Origin: Dendronephthya gigantea
Taxonomy: Eukaryota > Cnidaria > Anthozoa > Malacalcyonacea > Nephtheidae
NCBI RefSeq assembly: GCF_004324835.1
Contig: NW_021163057.1
Coordinates: forward strand, 610,001-674,000
Length of the DNA stretch: 64,000 bases
Reading direction: 5' to 3'
Shown here piece by piece: positions 36,970 to 50,000 of the stretch (its first letter is position 1; each line of letters opens with the position of its first letter). The position numbers and the translations under genes were made by a program. Below the pieces are notes generated by a model. The model was not told the origin of the DNA. It did no database searches and worked only from the letters and a program-made list of their open reading frames with translations.

Positions 36970-38543
36970 TCTGGGTCTAAATGACAATGAGAAACGATTG
37001 TAAACAACAAGCATTGGTTCATTAGAGTACGTCTTAGGCCGGTTTTTTAACTTTTTTATGAATAGTTACTGAAATGCATATTTATCAATCAACACTCGGA
37101 TTTTATTACTTATAACCATTGACATGCAATGTGATGGCGTTTTAATCATCCTCCTCTATACAGATTTTAATGGTTTTGCAGTCTTAGATCCAACAACTAT
37201 GTAATTCATATTACTAATGATGTAATTTCTAATTAAGTTCACTGATTCAGATATTAAAATTTTATATGATGTTTCCCCAACTGACTTTACTGAGCTGTAA
37301 CCGTTAAAATAAGCAGATCATATAAATATAAATGAGCTGAAATCTATACTATAGATACAGGCATGCTGTGTTTATCGCGACTTTAAGACGTCGATATCAT
37401 TTATGTTACTTGATACTATATTCATCAATCAGAAAAAAAATTTGCTTGCACGGCGAGCCATATGGATAATTGGTAGCGTACGGAGACTGAGAAAAAAGCC
37501 TTTCGTATACGGTATTTCCATAAATTTTCCATGCCTTTAAACATGCATACTGCGGTGAACCCACTTAATTATGGCCAAAGTTTCATACATATAATTGACT
37601 TAACGGGAGAAGAAAGGAAAAAATTACACTATGTCTTATATACATTTACATATATGACCTGGTTTACCCCATAGGATTAGAGGCTGCTTGGAAAGGGCTG
37701 AAAAACAAAGACATTATTTTGAGGCACAATGATTTGTTACAAATATCTTCGAATTAAATCTACGCGCGCTTGAAAACAAACACTAAAAAGAGCGATAAAT
37801 AATTGCTGAGCAAGATATAAATATAATATTATTAACATGCAGCCTATCGAAACAATTGATTGTCCGTAACTCAATCATAGAAAGCGTTGTTCAGTAAGGT
37901 CTAAATGATTTAAACTTGTAGAACACATTCGCTATTTTATGCATGAATTGCTGACTTACCTTACGATAATCTTAGATTCTTTAGCTTTAGCAGGACTTCC
38001 GAAAATATATGACGTTGCCTGGCGTTCGACGGCAGTATATATTGCATGCATGAATGGCTACCGGCTCGTGATGACCAATCGCATCGGTCGAAAAGATATT
38101 GCGCTCATGATCAGGTTTCGCATAAATGTAAACGAAATTACATCAATGTATATGGAAACACACACAGGCTAAAACGCGATAAATAAATATCTTTTGACGA
38201 ATAGCATAATTTATAGAACATGCAGTATATGACGTCCTGTAAGAATGTTATGACTTAATCTGTTTATGTTCTTGTAAAACCGATAACATCAGTGAGTGAC
38301 TTTTTAGGCGAAAATATTTTTTCGAATTTTCGCTGCATGCTAATGGTTGCTTTCCACTTACTTTTTCTTCATATACGTAGGTATAAAAATGCTTTCAAAA
38401 TGCTCGTAAATTTTTCTCATTTAACATCTAGGCCAAAATGAAAAAATAAGTTCCTTGAATTTATTTACTTAGCTTTTTCAAAGCCGGATAACATATTTAC
38501 AGATTAGCCGGATACGTTTACGAGGGTATTAAAAGCATATGTA
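36970..38543. other. Region upstream of gene 2, nothing recognised
   Basis: AT-rich sequence. No TATA box at a usual distance from the gene 2 start, no exon and no repeat structure that I could recognise. The gene 2 promoter may lie further out if there is a noncoding first exon. Confidence 0.4.
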
Positions 38544-38600
38544 CAGGGTGTATAAAAAAACTCACGTAAGGCGCTATCTATTCGTAGTAGTGGTTACTCT
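38544..38600. repeat. Mariner-type end, unpaired
   Basis: CAGGGTGTATAAAAAAACTC is preceded by TA and resembles the ends at 544 and 9583. No matching right end was found, so it is truncated. Confidence 0.45.
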
Positions 38601-39369
38601 CATTTGATATAGCTACGGCATAGCTATAAACATTCAACTTCCAATTTGGATCCCTGATCCATGCACAAAATACCCTGTCTCGTGATTAAACTCTTGATTT
38701 TATAATTATTTGTTGACAGTTACATAGCATGGGCACGAGTCCACACATATTACAGCTACATGTATGAAACACCGACGCTGAAAAAATACTACCAGTAATC
38801 CAGTGCAGTAATTGTCTACCTATAATATGATCGAGTCAGTCGCTATAGCAAAGCTTGTTCGTATACGTAGATACTGACCCAACATGCACGTATCTCACGT
38901 GACAAATATGTTAAATGTCTGCAGTCCACTGAAAAACGCAACAAAATGATGCCCAAGAAATATATGCAAGTAGTATCTTCAATCATAAATTAAACATGAC
39001 GAACGGAAGTGCTGATTAGTTGTGGGAGCGCTTGAGACGTTTTGATAACCACAAATCATAAAAAGCATTTCGCAGTTCTCTTCATCCTTCCCACGGTGGC
39101 TCCGATATAGCAAAATTGAAACTTAATAGCCCTCAAACGTCAACTATATGAGCAGTCATGACAAGGTCACGCAATGGATCGATATGTATTTTGAACTATG
39201 TTTTGAACGAGACTTAATGGAGGATCGATCGCCTTAATTTAATGGAAAACGGCCTTTACATCTAATTTCAACAAATTAAATGAGACTCCCATACATTATA
39301 TCACATCATAGCAGACTATTTTGTATGACGAGACTCGATGCTAAGACGAGACTTGATAGAGCTTGTGCT

Positions 39370-39540
39370 GAATGAACAAACATTAATCAGTGGCTAAACA
39401 CACAACGTTCGAGAACCTGAAATTGGTCGACAGTTTTCAACAAGTCTTTTCTCCATGTTTATGGACAGGAACTACGTTTGCAATTTTCCAGTCTTCAGGA
39501 AGAATACCAACTCTCACAGAGAGGTTAAGAGAGGTTTAAA
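39370..39540 (-). pseudogene. Non-LTR retrotransposon (LINE) reverse-transcriptase remnant
   Basis: The minus strand reads TSLNLSVRVGILPEDWKIAN then VVPVHKHGEK. It shifts frame to VENCRPIS and again to LERCVFSH. This is the LINE motif series L-P-x-D-W-K-x-A-N-V-x-P-V-x-K-K-G, N-Y-R-P-I-S and L-E-R-C-V/I-F. It has a stop and at least two frameshifts within 170 nt, so it is old and dead. Confidence 0.75.
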
Positions 39541-39561
39541 AACAATGAGGTAATTTATATA

Positions 39562-39586
39562 GTGTCACTTTTTGGAGGACACACTG
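39562..39586. repeat. Mariner-type right end, unpaired
   Basis: Read inward it is CAGTGTGTCCTCCAAAAAGT, followed on the map by TA. It is adjacent to the LINE remnant. No left partner was found. Confidence 0.4.
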
Positions 39587-39589
39587 TAT

Positions 39590-42500
39590 AATTATACCAG
39601 AAAGCGCCTCAGATTATTGAACCGATCATAATTCATAGGCAAAAAAATGAAATTGAGCCCGCAAAACTAAAATTGTGAACCTACGAAAGACCCTGGGTAC
39701 GAGGTTGTATTGCCATTCTGGTTCCCACAACGTAATATTGAAATGTTTATGGCTCTTCTCAATTTGATGTTCCAAATATTTAGATTTGATATACTAGATT
39801 CTATATTTGGTTTGATTTGTTACAGAAGCAAGTATTCCTTTGCGCTTCTGTTATAATCAGTCCCCAATTAAGGCTTTAGGAATCAATTTTATTACCATGT
39901 TGTTGCCTGATGTATAAAACGGGTCTTGTTTGCATGACCTCAGGTAATTTTGTTTTCTGTCTGCGATATTGTTTTATGCACACATTTTGCCGATGCATAC
40001 AAGCTATAGTTAATGCCAAAACTATACGAACCCGCCGCACCTAAAATCCCCCAACGACAAACGTTTCCCTAAATGGATAGGAATCGCAAACGGTGGCCAT
40101 ATTTGACGCCGCACGGATTTTAATGTAACGTAAACACTTCTCTTCGTCTACGACTTTTGAAAGCCAGTTTATGATCGAACATATTTACACGGCTGTGGTT
40201 ACTCCTCAGTCGTTTATTTACTCTTATATCCTATAAACTGAGTATACAGATTTCAGATTTGTCCTACATCAGTATACGATAGTCGAAAACCCACTATTAT
40301 AAAATGCCTTACTTCCTCATATATCACATCCAATAATCTGAAGAAAATGCATGACTTTTCCATCGCAGTATACTAAGACGCGGTATGTAAGTGAGAGAAA
40401 TGCACGCAGCTATATGTAGTATATTTACGGGACTCCGAACAGTCGAACGCCCGGCCCAGTTTAATTAAGGACGCGGTAAAGATAAATACGATGTGATCAC
40501 ATTTGAATTGATGTAGGTTTTGTTTAAAACACTAATTGCATTATAACTTCTAGACCTACCATTATCGAATTTTTCAGGACTTTAATAAAATATGGTAAGA
40601 AAAATGTGGTTCAATTCTACTCCGTGTCACAAAACAGTAAGGAATGTTATTAACTTAATGTCAAATTGGATATAGATTTAATACAACGTATGCATGGGCA
40701 AAAATCCACTAATAGTAAGCTACTATTATCGTAATGGATATTATCGCCGCGATAATATTTCACGACCTTGTACTCAATCTAATATTTATATAGCTAATTA
40801 TTCCACTTTAGTCCAAGTCCATAATTCTCTTAATAGCCATAATAAGTGTTAAACAGTTAATGGACTTCCTGCGGATATGAATTTGTATGTAAATATTCAC
40901 ACATACAACAGAACAAGCAGATACAAACGCAACCGTTTACCTGTCACGCTAGCATTTTTTAAGAAACATTTTTGGTAAGCAATGTGTAAATGCTCAAAAG
41001 GATAAACAAAAGGTATGGCACCCTTCAAATTTATATAGTTTATCGGTCTTTGCATGTTTTGACAAGCGAATATGCATGAATCATACAATTGTTACAATGC
41101 CAATTCATGCAATAATATATCTATATAGCTATATATATGGCGTCAGTGTATTCAATGCCAATGCCAACGCCGATGTGTAAAAAACGAACCTCGATTTGTG
41201 CTAAACTATATTCGATAATTGAGGCTTCGTCGGCTGAGCAATGGAATTTTGAAGCCAGAATAAGTTAACTTGGATCTTCAGATCGACTATATAGCGATTT
41301 CCTTAAGTTGTTGCTTTTTTGTAACTTTCCAAACTTTTTGGAACGTTTGTTAGGAAGATATTTATCGGAACTCTGTCATACATTGTTGCTGTAATTCTAG
41401 AAAAATGCATGAGATAAGGGCGTATACGTGTTTTCTTGAAGAACATAACATTTGAAAGTAAAGGCGTGCCGGTGGCAATGTCCATCGCCCTTGATAGGAT
41501 TTTCGCAAAACTTTTTCACTTTATTTAAAAAGATTGCCTCACTATATGCATTACATTTTAAATTGCATGAACGTTTTGATTCCCTTTTTATATCGCAAAA
41601 TATCCTCCTTTATGAAATATCCTCCGTTACGAACGCGGAGCTTAACTTGATATAATTACAATAATTTTTGATAAAAATGATTCAAAATCACAGTTTTGAA
41701 TCTTGAAAAGGAAAATCGTACAATCGCAATATATATTCCTACTGCGTACAGATTTCATGTTCACGCTATAAAATCATGATTTGATTTTACACTTGAACGC
41801 GATCGGAAAAGTTTACACAAATTCAATATCGATCACGTTTCGAGAGCTATAAATTATGCCACAAAAGTGGCGTACTTGAAAGTTAATTGATACTGTGTTT
41901 GTGTGCATGTACCTATAATAACTCGTTTAAGAGTTGTGTATGACTATTTTCACTATACGCTCAAAGCTACCCGGTTGATATATTATTATTGGACGCAATG
42001 CATACATATAACAGCAAGGTTTACTTTATATATCATGCTTGGGTGATGGACAGTGCAGGAATTTCATATGGGTGCTGGTCTATTTCGATATCCATACAAA
42101 GGCAATGGGCATGAAAAGTCAGTGTTTCCATGGTAGCTAGTGGACAGATATAATTTCATATGCCATGGCATTTCCATGCAGCTTCATTGCCTTTTCGAAG
42201 CAGCAGGATGTATGCTTGGAACGCCTGATACAGTATATATTAATGCCTAAAACTAAGAAATAAACATGTAGAGGGCGTGTGTTATAATTTGTACACTCTT
42301 TGTGAGGTTGCAGGTATACCTGCCTTAGCAGGAAGGCAAAAAAAATAGTTCGAAAATACATAAATTTTTTTTATAATTTTTGGACGGTGCAAAACTTTGT
42401 TGATTCTTATCGTTGAGCTTTCTCTCCTTCTTATATAACTTTATCTTCACATACAACAGCTTCAGCTTATGGTTTTTTATCGATGCCAACACTTTCTACC

Positions 42501-43566
42501 CGATATACACTTTCAATATTTTCTATATACTTTATTTCGCATTGATTGTGAGTATCCCTAAGAAAAAATTTAAAGTCTAAACAGTCAAATGGTGTTTCCC
42601 ACATATCCATTTATATATAAAATTATATTGAAATTATCACTATGAAAAGGGTTTAGCGAGAGTGAACCCAATAACACAACGTCTTATAATTGCTTCGCGA
42701 TGAAACCACCGGTACTTTTACTGACATGCACATCTCACAAATGGGACGGTTTGTTCAAGTGCAATCCTTTTGTTGTTGCAGCGTCTAGTAACTGCAATCC
42801 ACGCTACGTGGGCCGTGGAACGTGGGTGATAAAACCCTCCATGGTTACAAGGTTGTGTCTATAACTACCCTCTTAATTATACCTATTTAACGAAATTTAA
42901 CGAAAATTACTATTTTACTGCAGAGCAGAAGTACATATTTTCAGTCTGCTAGCAAAAAATTACCCTCACGTAAAAGGAAGGCATTGCCACTCAAACTGAC
43001 ACACACATTGGCATGCACTTCAACATTGACTGCAGTCCTACGCTTGTAACACCAGGAATTGATTTCCATAAGAATGAGACAGGATGTTTAAGTGTGTTTT
43101 GAAGAGAATTATGAATATAACATTTTTTGTAAAGGGAACACATTGACTTTGAAAAGCAGTATTGTTCCTATTATTTTGTCTTCCTTGAAGTTAAAATGGA
43201 AACGAACGAACTTTCTGTAAACCACGATCTAAAAAAAATTGGGTTGAGACATATAAGAATTGCATGTGGAATAACACTTTTCCTTACACTAATAAAGTCG
43301 CTGTTGCATGTTTATTCAGTAGCCTAATAAAGTTGCGTACTCGATTATTCAAAAGGTATAAACAAAGCGTTTGATATAATTTCGGACGGGACGGGCATCA
43401 CCATCGAAAACTTAACCTAAGGCTTAAATCCAAGCAACAATGAGGTTTCAAAACTGGTAACTGAATGATGCATGCATGTGAGAGAATTATCTGTCAAAGA
43501 AATCTTTCTCATTTGATAGATATTTATCACGTCTCGATAAAAATGGCCTGATGTAAAACTTCCTAA
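39590..43566. other. Gene-free stretch
   Basis: Only short open frames (70 residues or less), with no splice-supported exon, no protein motif and no long repeat recognised. A small hairpin lies near 40740 (TATCGCCGCGATA). Confidence 0.4.
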
Positions 43567-43687
43567 GGGCTGTTTCAGACGTGGAACTCTTCATGTGCTG
43601 AATCGGATGAAAACAAAGTTAAACAAAGACTTTAGCTCATTATAACATTACGTTTGCCACATAAAAAGCTCGACGTCTGAAACAGAC
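43567..43687. repeat. Short MITE with GGCTGTTTCAGACGT ends
   Basis: GGGCTGTTTCAGACGTGGAA and the inverse CGTCTGAAACAG bracket about 80 nt, with a second inner inverse pair (TCATGTG / CACATAA). Confidence 0.55.
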
Positions 43688-46600
43688 AAAAACAGTTTAA
43701 ATCCGGTGCTTTCATTATATTTGGCACACAAAGTTTTATTGTTAGCAAACGGCAATTCAGCCAATTCTTATTCGTAAAAAAGCCGTATACTAATGCGGTT
43801 GTGATTTAACTAGTTAAGGCAAGACATTATTATTAAGATGCAATCATGGATGCAATTCAATCATCAGTACATGTATAGCAGAGGTTTCATGGCTGTGTGA
43901 GAGATTAACGCCAGTATTCTAAAAGCTTATTTACATTCAAACTCATTGAAATCAGATCTCAATCACATCGTCTCGATTCCTTTACGGCATTTCCGACACC
44001 AACGAGAGCTTGATTTTTAGTACTTATCTTGAATCTTTCCATTCATTACGAAAGGTCTTTCTCGTTGATCAGTACTAACAAAATTTCTATGTCACACTCG
44101 AGGAGGGTGAATGTGAGTTAGCTTTTGGAATACATGCAGGCGTAAGAAACCATGCATGGGCCTTAAGCTGGAACAGAACCCGCACGTCTGTTTACATTTT
44201 AAAGCATGGTCCTGGAGTTTAGGAAGATGTGTGGGCCTAGGCGGTTGCAAAGTATGGTTATTTAAAAGTGTAGGGCCTATCTTTACGTCAGGGTCTTGAG
44301 CTGCAGCCCTACTAATTCACACGTGCGTTAATCCGGTCCTATACGTACGTATATATGGTTTATTTTAGCGGTTTAAAGGGTCATAATTTCGAGTGGAATT
44401 ATACACACTTCAAATTCAAGCCAGAAACAGTTGAAGGAAAAATGAGTCAACTATCGTTCCTCCGGCAGAATACATAATATGGTATATGTATATAGTATTT
44501 TAATGAAGTGTGTCTGAACTTTGCGTGATAACTTGAGTTTTCGCCGTCCCATTGTTTCTTGTGACGTCATAATGGGCGTCAGCTCGTACTGGAAACGCAG
44601 TAATTATTACGTAGGAGTGCAATTATCTACTGTTTATATTTTGACTCTATGCTTAGCGACAAATTCTTGCATAGTGACAGATTTGTGCAGTTTTCGTATA
44701 ATTTGTTCTTCCAAACACTGATTGGAAGAAATACTTTGTAATGTGAATATAAATATGCCCGTCTATTCCAACAAGACTTGCTTCGGTTTATTATATATAC
44801 CGTTCTCTTCACAATTTGTTCATCTGGCTACGTTTATTTGCACTGATATTATTATAATATATATAGACGTACTAACAAATTTACGTTTCTCGTTTTTCTA
44901 ATCCTCATATTATTTTCGGTTTTCTCGTGGTATGACCGGTTTTCCTTGTAAAAAGTAAACAGTATTCAAGCCTGGAGATAATATCAGTATATATATATTA
45001 AAAATTAAAAAATTATCATGCAATGTATATGTATTTAATTGGTTGAAAGCAAGCTGCATAACACCTGCGCGCAAATTATATATGGCAAGATTGAATGGGT
45101 TTGATTTCGAGATGTGTCCAACATTCATGGATTTTAATTTCTTTTTTTTTCCTACAAAATCGAGAAATTACAACATATATCTACATGGAAACATCTGCCG
45201 AAAAAACGGGGGCGAAGAAATAAAGTTGCTATTTTAATTATGATGATTTCTTATAAACAAATAACAAATTTAATGATCACAAGGCTTTCAACGCAAGGCT
45301 AAACTCTGATGGTGTTTCATGATGTTTTACCCTAAAATCGCGTGATGGACATGTATATATGTCCAATCTAATATTCAGCGGATATTGTCATAGCGCGGTT
45401 GTCATAAGTTGAAAAAATTATCCCATAGGGAACCTTACAGTCTAGTCTATTCGTCTCTATATATACTCACAAATAAATAGTTTTTCATTTTTGAGTATAA
45501 TCGCCCACTGGAAGCGGTCTATATGTGAACTATAATTATGTAGGCGATTTTGAACAGCCGTCTAGACAATTCTTTGTCCCACAGTATATATATTCTCACA
45601 TAAGAGGTTTCATTTATTCAATTGCTGTAGACATTTCCAAGGCAAAGAACTGTATTGACTGCCATCTCACTTTCCATCATTAAGGTAAATATCAATTTCG
45701 CGAATGTTACTTTTAATTATATAATTTTTATTCTATTTTTAGTATAAAAATGATGCACTTCTTCGCAGCTATGACTTTGAGATGTAATATTATTTCGATC
45801 ACGTGAGGGGCTCCATTTCAACGTTACGGCCACGATCTATATGCAATTTATGACATTATGACACGGCTAGCTATACCTATAACTTGTACTCTTCAGTTGA
45901 AATAAATTAGCTCACAGTGAATAACAATTGGATGTTGCGTCGTCTCACAAATAGATGTTGTCTCTGTTTTTTGCGATCATGCCATGTACCAACCCCCACA
46001 TCACATCATCCCCCAAAACTCAGCATTTTAACTGCACTGATTTTCGGCAGTCAGGAAAACCTGTATATAGTTTCTATTTCCTGGTAATTGTCGTGAACGA
46101 GTTGTCGTGAATATAATGATAATGTCATCACCGTTATGAAATAGCTAAATAAATTTTACCTCATTTTCTGTAGTAAAATCAGTCATCTATGACTGCAGCA
46201 CGTAGCAATGTCAAATCATATGAACCACCCTGATATTTTTAGGCCAATTACGATAAAGATGGGAGCCATGCATGTAGGTTGTATAAATACAAAAACGGTC
46301 TAATAGAGAGTAAGGGTTGGCTTATCGCCAAAATATCAACGTCACGTATATGCCGTTTATATAGGGCTATTTTTACATTTATTTTTACATAACCTTTGTA
46401 GGACTGTAACTACGAATATAAATTTCTGGAAGTCAATTAGCGAGCAGTGGCAAGACCTAACGAGAAAAACTATACTGAAAGGTATGTGACACTTAATGCT
46501 TATTTGAGTTTGAGATAAACGTGCAACAGTGCTTAAAGACAAACAATTGGAATATTATAGCTTGATATAAGTATGGAAATAGTAATGACATCATTCTTCC

Positions 46601-46839
46601 CACTAACTACGCGATCTATCGCTGCAACAACAATCGTTTTACAAAAATGATCCGAGAACTGTGTTTCAGCTGTCCTAAAAACGGAAACTTTCCGTGGGAT
46701 CAAGAATCAAAACAATAACCGAAATATAACTCATTTTGATCATATGCACTGATGTCTTGTTGGCAGTCTGTTATAATTTTGTACGGTATTAGAATTTTGT
46801 AAGTTTTTCAATAAAGTATAATACCCCGAGTGTATGGGG
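43688..46839. other. Gene-free stretch
   Basis: AT-rich, with short open frames only. Nothing recognised on either strand. Confidence 0.4.
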
Positions 46840-47065
46840 CATGACGTCATACAGCAGGCATTTGGAGGACAAATTCGTGTAGCATAAAATAGAAAAGTTG
46901 TAAAATATAGAAATTCGAAATTGTCTAAATATAGTTTTAAAACTTTGCTTTGTTATGGCAGCCATACACGCATATAAACCTGTACCGCACGCATAACAAT
47001 TATTTTTGTGTTAAGTATGGATGCATCTGGATGACAAGTCTCAGGTATTATGACGTCAGTGTATA
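46840..47065. repeat. TGACGTCA-ended dispersed repeat, copy 2
   Basis: GGGCATGACGTCATACAGCA opens a segment sharing GGAGGACAAATT and GTAGCATAAA with 25715-25850. It closes near TATTATGACGTCAGTG. Confidence 0.4.
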
Positions 47066-50000
47066 ACAGAGTCTATATTAATCGTGTCCAGAAAATGCGT
47101 CTTAACACATTTACTTTTTTTTACCTTCATGTTTATAAACAAAGATCACTTTAACGGTTCAGTAGGCGGTTCAGTATTATACGTACACCTGCTTCTTTGG
47201 CGAGACGTGGTGCCATAAAAGCAGATATTCTTCATTAAAACCAATCACTTTGTCATAAATGCTGTCATTTAATTTGAAGTTTTGCGCACAGATGCTCGAA
47301 ATTAAAAATTTCAATTAGTTTGAAATATTTTTAGGATGTATGGGATAGATACAGTCTTTTAATTAAGAGATAAAAAGATTTTACATATTAATCCTGAAAA
47401 AAAAGATGTTTGATTGCCTGCATATGAAACTACCGCAGTGGTCCGAAAAAGACAAATTAAAAAGACTGAAAAATGAATTATATTTATGTATAGAATTGAT
47501 ATATTCATCGGTTCTGCTACAATTCTATGATGATGCGGTTTTCAAAAATTTTGATGTTTAAATTCTGAAATGTTTAGACACAGCATGATTTATTCAGCAG
47601 TCATAGGACGGTTTAAATTTAAAATCGTCTAAATTCAAAATACGTTATAGTTTCATTAACCATACGAGACGTACATTAGGCGACAAGACAAAGAGGACAA
47701 AATACCCGAGACCCGGAGGGGCTAGTAAAGCGTTTGCAAGTAATCACCTGGTATTTTCACTGAAACTCTTGTGCAAAACCAGAAAAAAGTGTTATGTTAG
47801 CCACAGTTCTACAATATTAGTTGCAGGGCCGTCGCTAATTGGGGTGTATATATTCATATATTCATGTTCGTACAACCGTAGAATTGTAGAATAGCTAATA
47901 AAAGGTGCCAACGGTCGTCTTGGCCGTCGATTTTGCTTTAATAGAGTCTGGCTACAAATTAAGTCTTTTGAAATTTTCTCAATGCACAGCAACAGTACCA
48001 CGTATCTTCGATAATATTAACAATGCTTACATCGACAATAAAACAAAAATGCAAATACTTCGTTTCCATAATAATACTCTTGAACGGAAAGTTTGCAAAT
48101 TGATTATTTGAGTTTTACTTTATTTCCGTTAAGCGATTTCGACCACCAATAGGCGTTATTATTCATCATGACGTCAACGCTATTGCGTCACCAAAGACCG
48201 GTGGAACTCCCAGCAAAGAACTATCATGACATGCGTTGCACTGATTAATTTCCACAGGGGATGCTGGTCTTTGTTGTCGCGCGGAAGGGTCCAACGTCGT
48301 CATGCATATAAGGTTGCCCACTTTAAAAGTTATTCAATTTTTCTCAGGTTTGTTCATTTAAAGTAAGGGCTAGATTCTGCAAATTTTGTATATCATTCTT
48401 CGTAATTACAAATATAGAAATCCATGCATCCAAAGCAATATATAGGTTGAACCTTTATACATAATACCATCCTGCATTGGTTCGCAATTTACACTTTCAA
48501 ATCATTTCGTCCCCGGACGAGTTAGTTGTCATCGTGTACAACTCCGACCTACAGTTTTTATAGCCATAGATTCAGACCCAAATAAATCGCGATAGAGCCT
48601 GATATCAATCTGTCCAACGCATGCATGGGACGGCCATATCTCATGTTTTGAGAAAGTCAACATCATTGTAACCCATTGACATCAGTAAAATTGGTCGATT
48701 TTATCGCGCGAATATAAAATATATTTATTTCATGCTTTATTCAATACTTGCTTTCACAGCTGCTCATCGACATGTCTGCTGATGGTAAGAATTCAAAGCA
48801 CTTCTAAAAGTTCTGTTCAATTAAAACCAAAAACTAAAAGATTCTTTCTGCTGAAATCAACTAAACAATGTAAACTTAATGTTTTGTTAATCAAACATTC
48901 AGATTCTCATTCTCAGGATAGACGGCGGAAATCTTATGGTTTAGATAGGTTTTGTGCCAAGTTCTCGTCAATTCTCATAACCTTAAGAAACCAAATTCCG
49001 TGCACAACGTCGTTTGAAAGCTAAAAGCGCTCAAACACCAACGCTGTCGCCAGCTGTCCACGTTTCACAAAGCCAAAATTCAATAAAATTCTTGAAATAA
49101 TTTTGCAAAAATCGAAGGCAACATACACAAAACACTTGAGATAACCAACCTTTTAACTTTCCGTTCAAGGTTTTAGCTACAATTTTGTGGTTTCAAGTAC
49201 GACAAGTAAGACTGACTGTAATTTGATGTTAAATTTAATCTAAAATTGGAAATCGAATGGACTCTTTGAAGATCTCTATAAGAAGCAATATTATTGTAGA
49301 AACGGACTATATGCAGGTAGTTCACCGTGGGTTGGATATTCCTCATACTCTTATTGCATCTAAATCGATGATCTATTCGAAATTATTGATGGACGTAACC
49401 ATGGTAACCCAATCTATGCTGCATTATCCTAACAGTGGTGACGTATAAACCATGTGAGATATATGTTAGTTGCCTAGCAACGTACATAAACATGCGTGAA
49501 CCGATTACATGTTTTCGACTATTATACACGACTCTCGTGAGTCCCTGGCGGAGAGTAGACTAGTTTTAAGCGTGTAAACAGTTCTATACAATAATTCTGT
49601 TCAAGTCAAAGCACCGTAGTTCTACTCCACTAGACACAACTACTCCACAAAGCCAACATGATGGGCACACATGCACTCTCCACACGTGCATGAATATGAT
49701 GTCGTGCGCGTTTGTGCATTGAAAACAATCATAAAACATGTTTTAAACAGGTGGTTTGTGGTTAAAACTGAATCATTTATAGCCTTAACCATATAAACAG
49801 CACATCTATTCGTGAGTCAACTCTTTACATGAGAAACTTAAAACTTATCCCTCTGGGACAGCTAGCGTCGACCCCTTAACTTCACTGATATATAAAGTTG
49901 TTTGGAGAAGGGTTTCCTGGCTTTCTGAATCTACGCTCACTACCAAGACAACAGACATTGGAAGACCAAGCATAAAAACCCGAGTTTTCTATAAATTGAT

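Noticed and set aside
43340-43440. KGINKAFDIISDG text resembling a reverse-transcriptase SKAFD box
   Set aside because: No neighbouring motif supports it; judged chance.
48773-48785. Possible first exon MSAD with GTAAGA donor, preceded by a CACAG acceptor-like word
   Set aside because: Four codons are too little, and no second exon was found.
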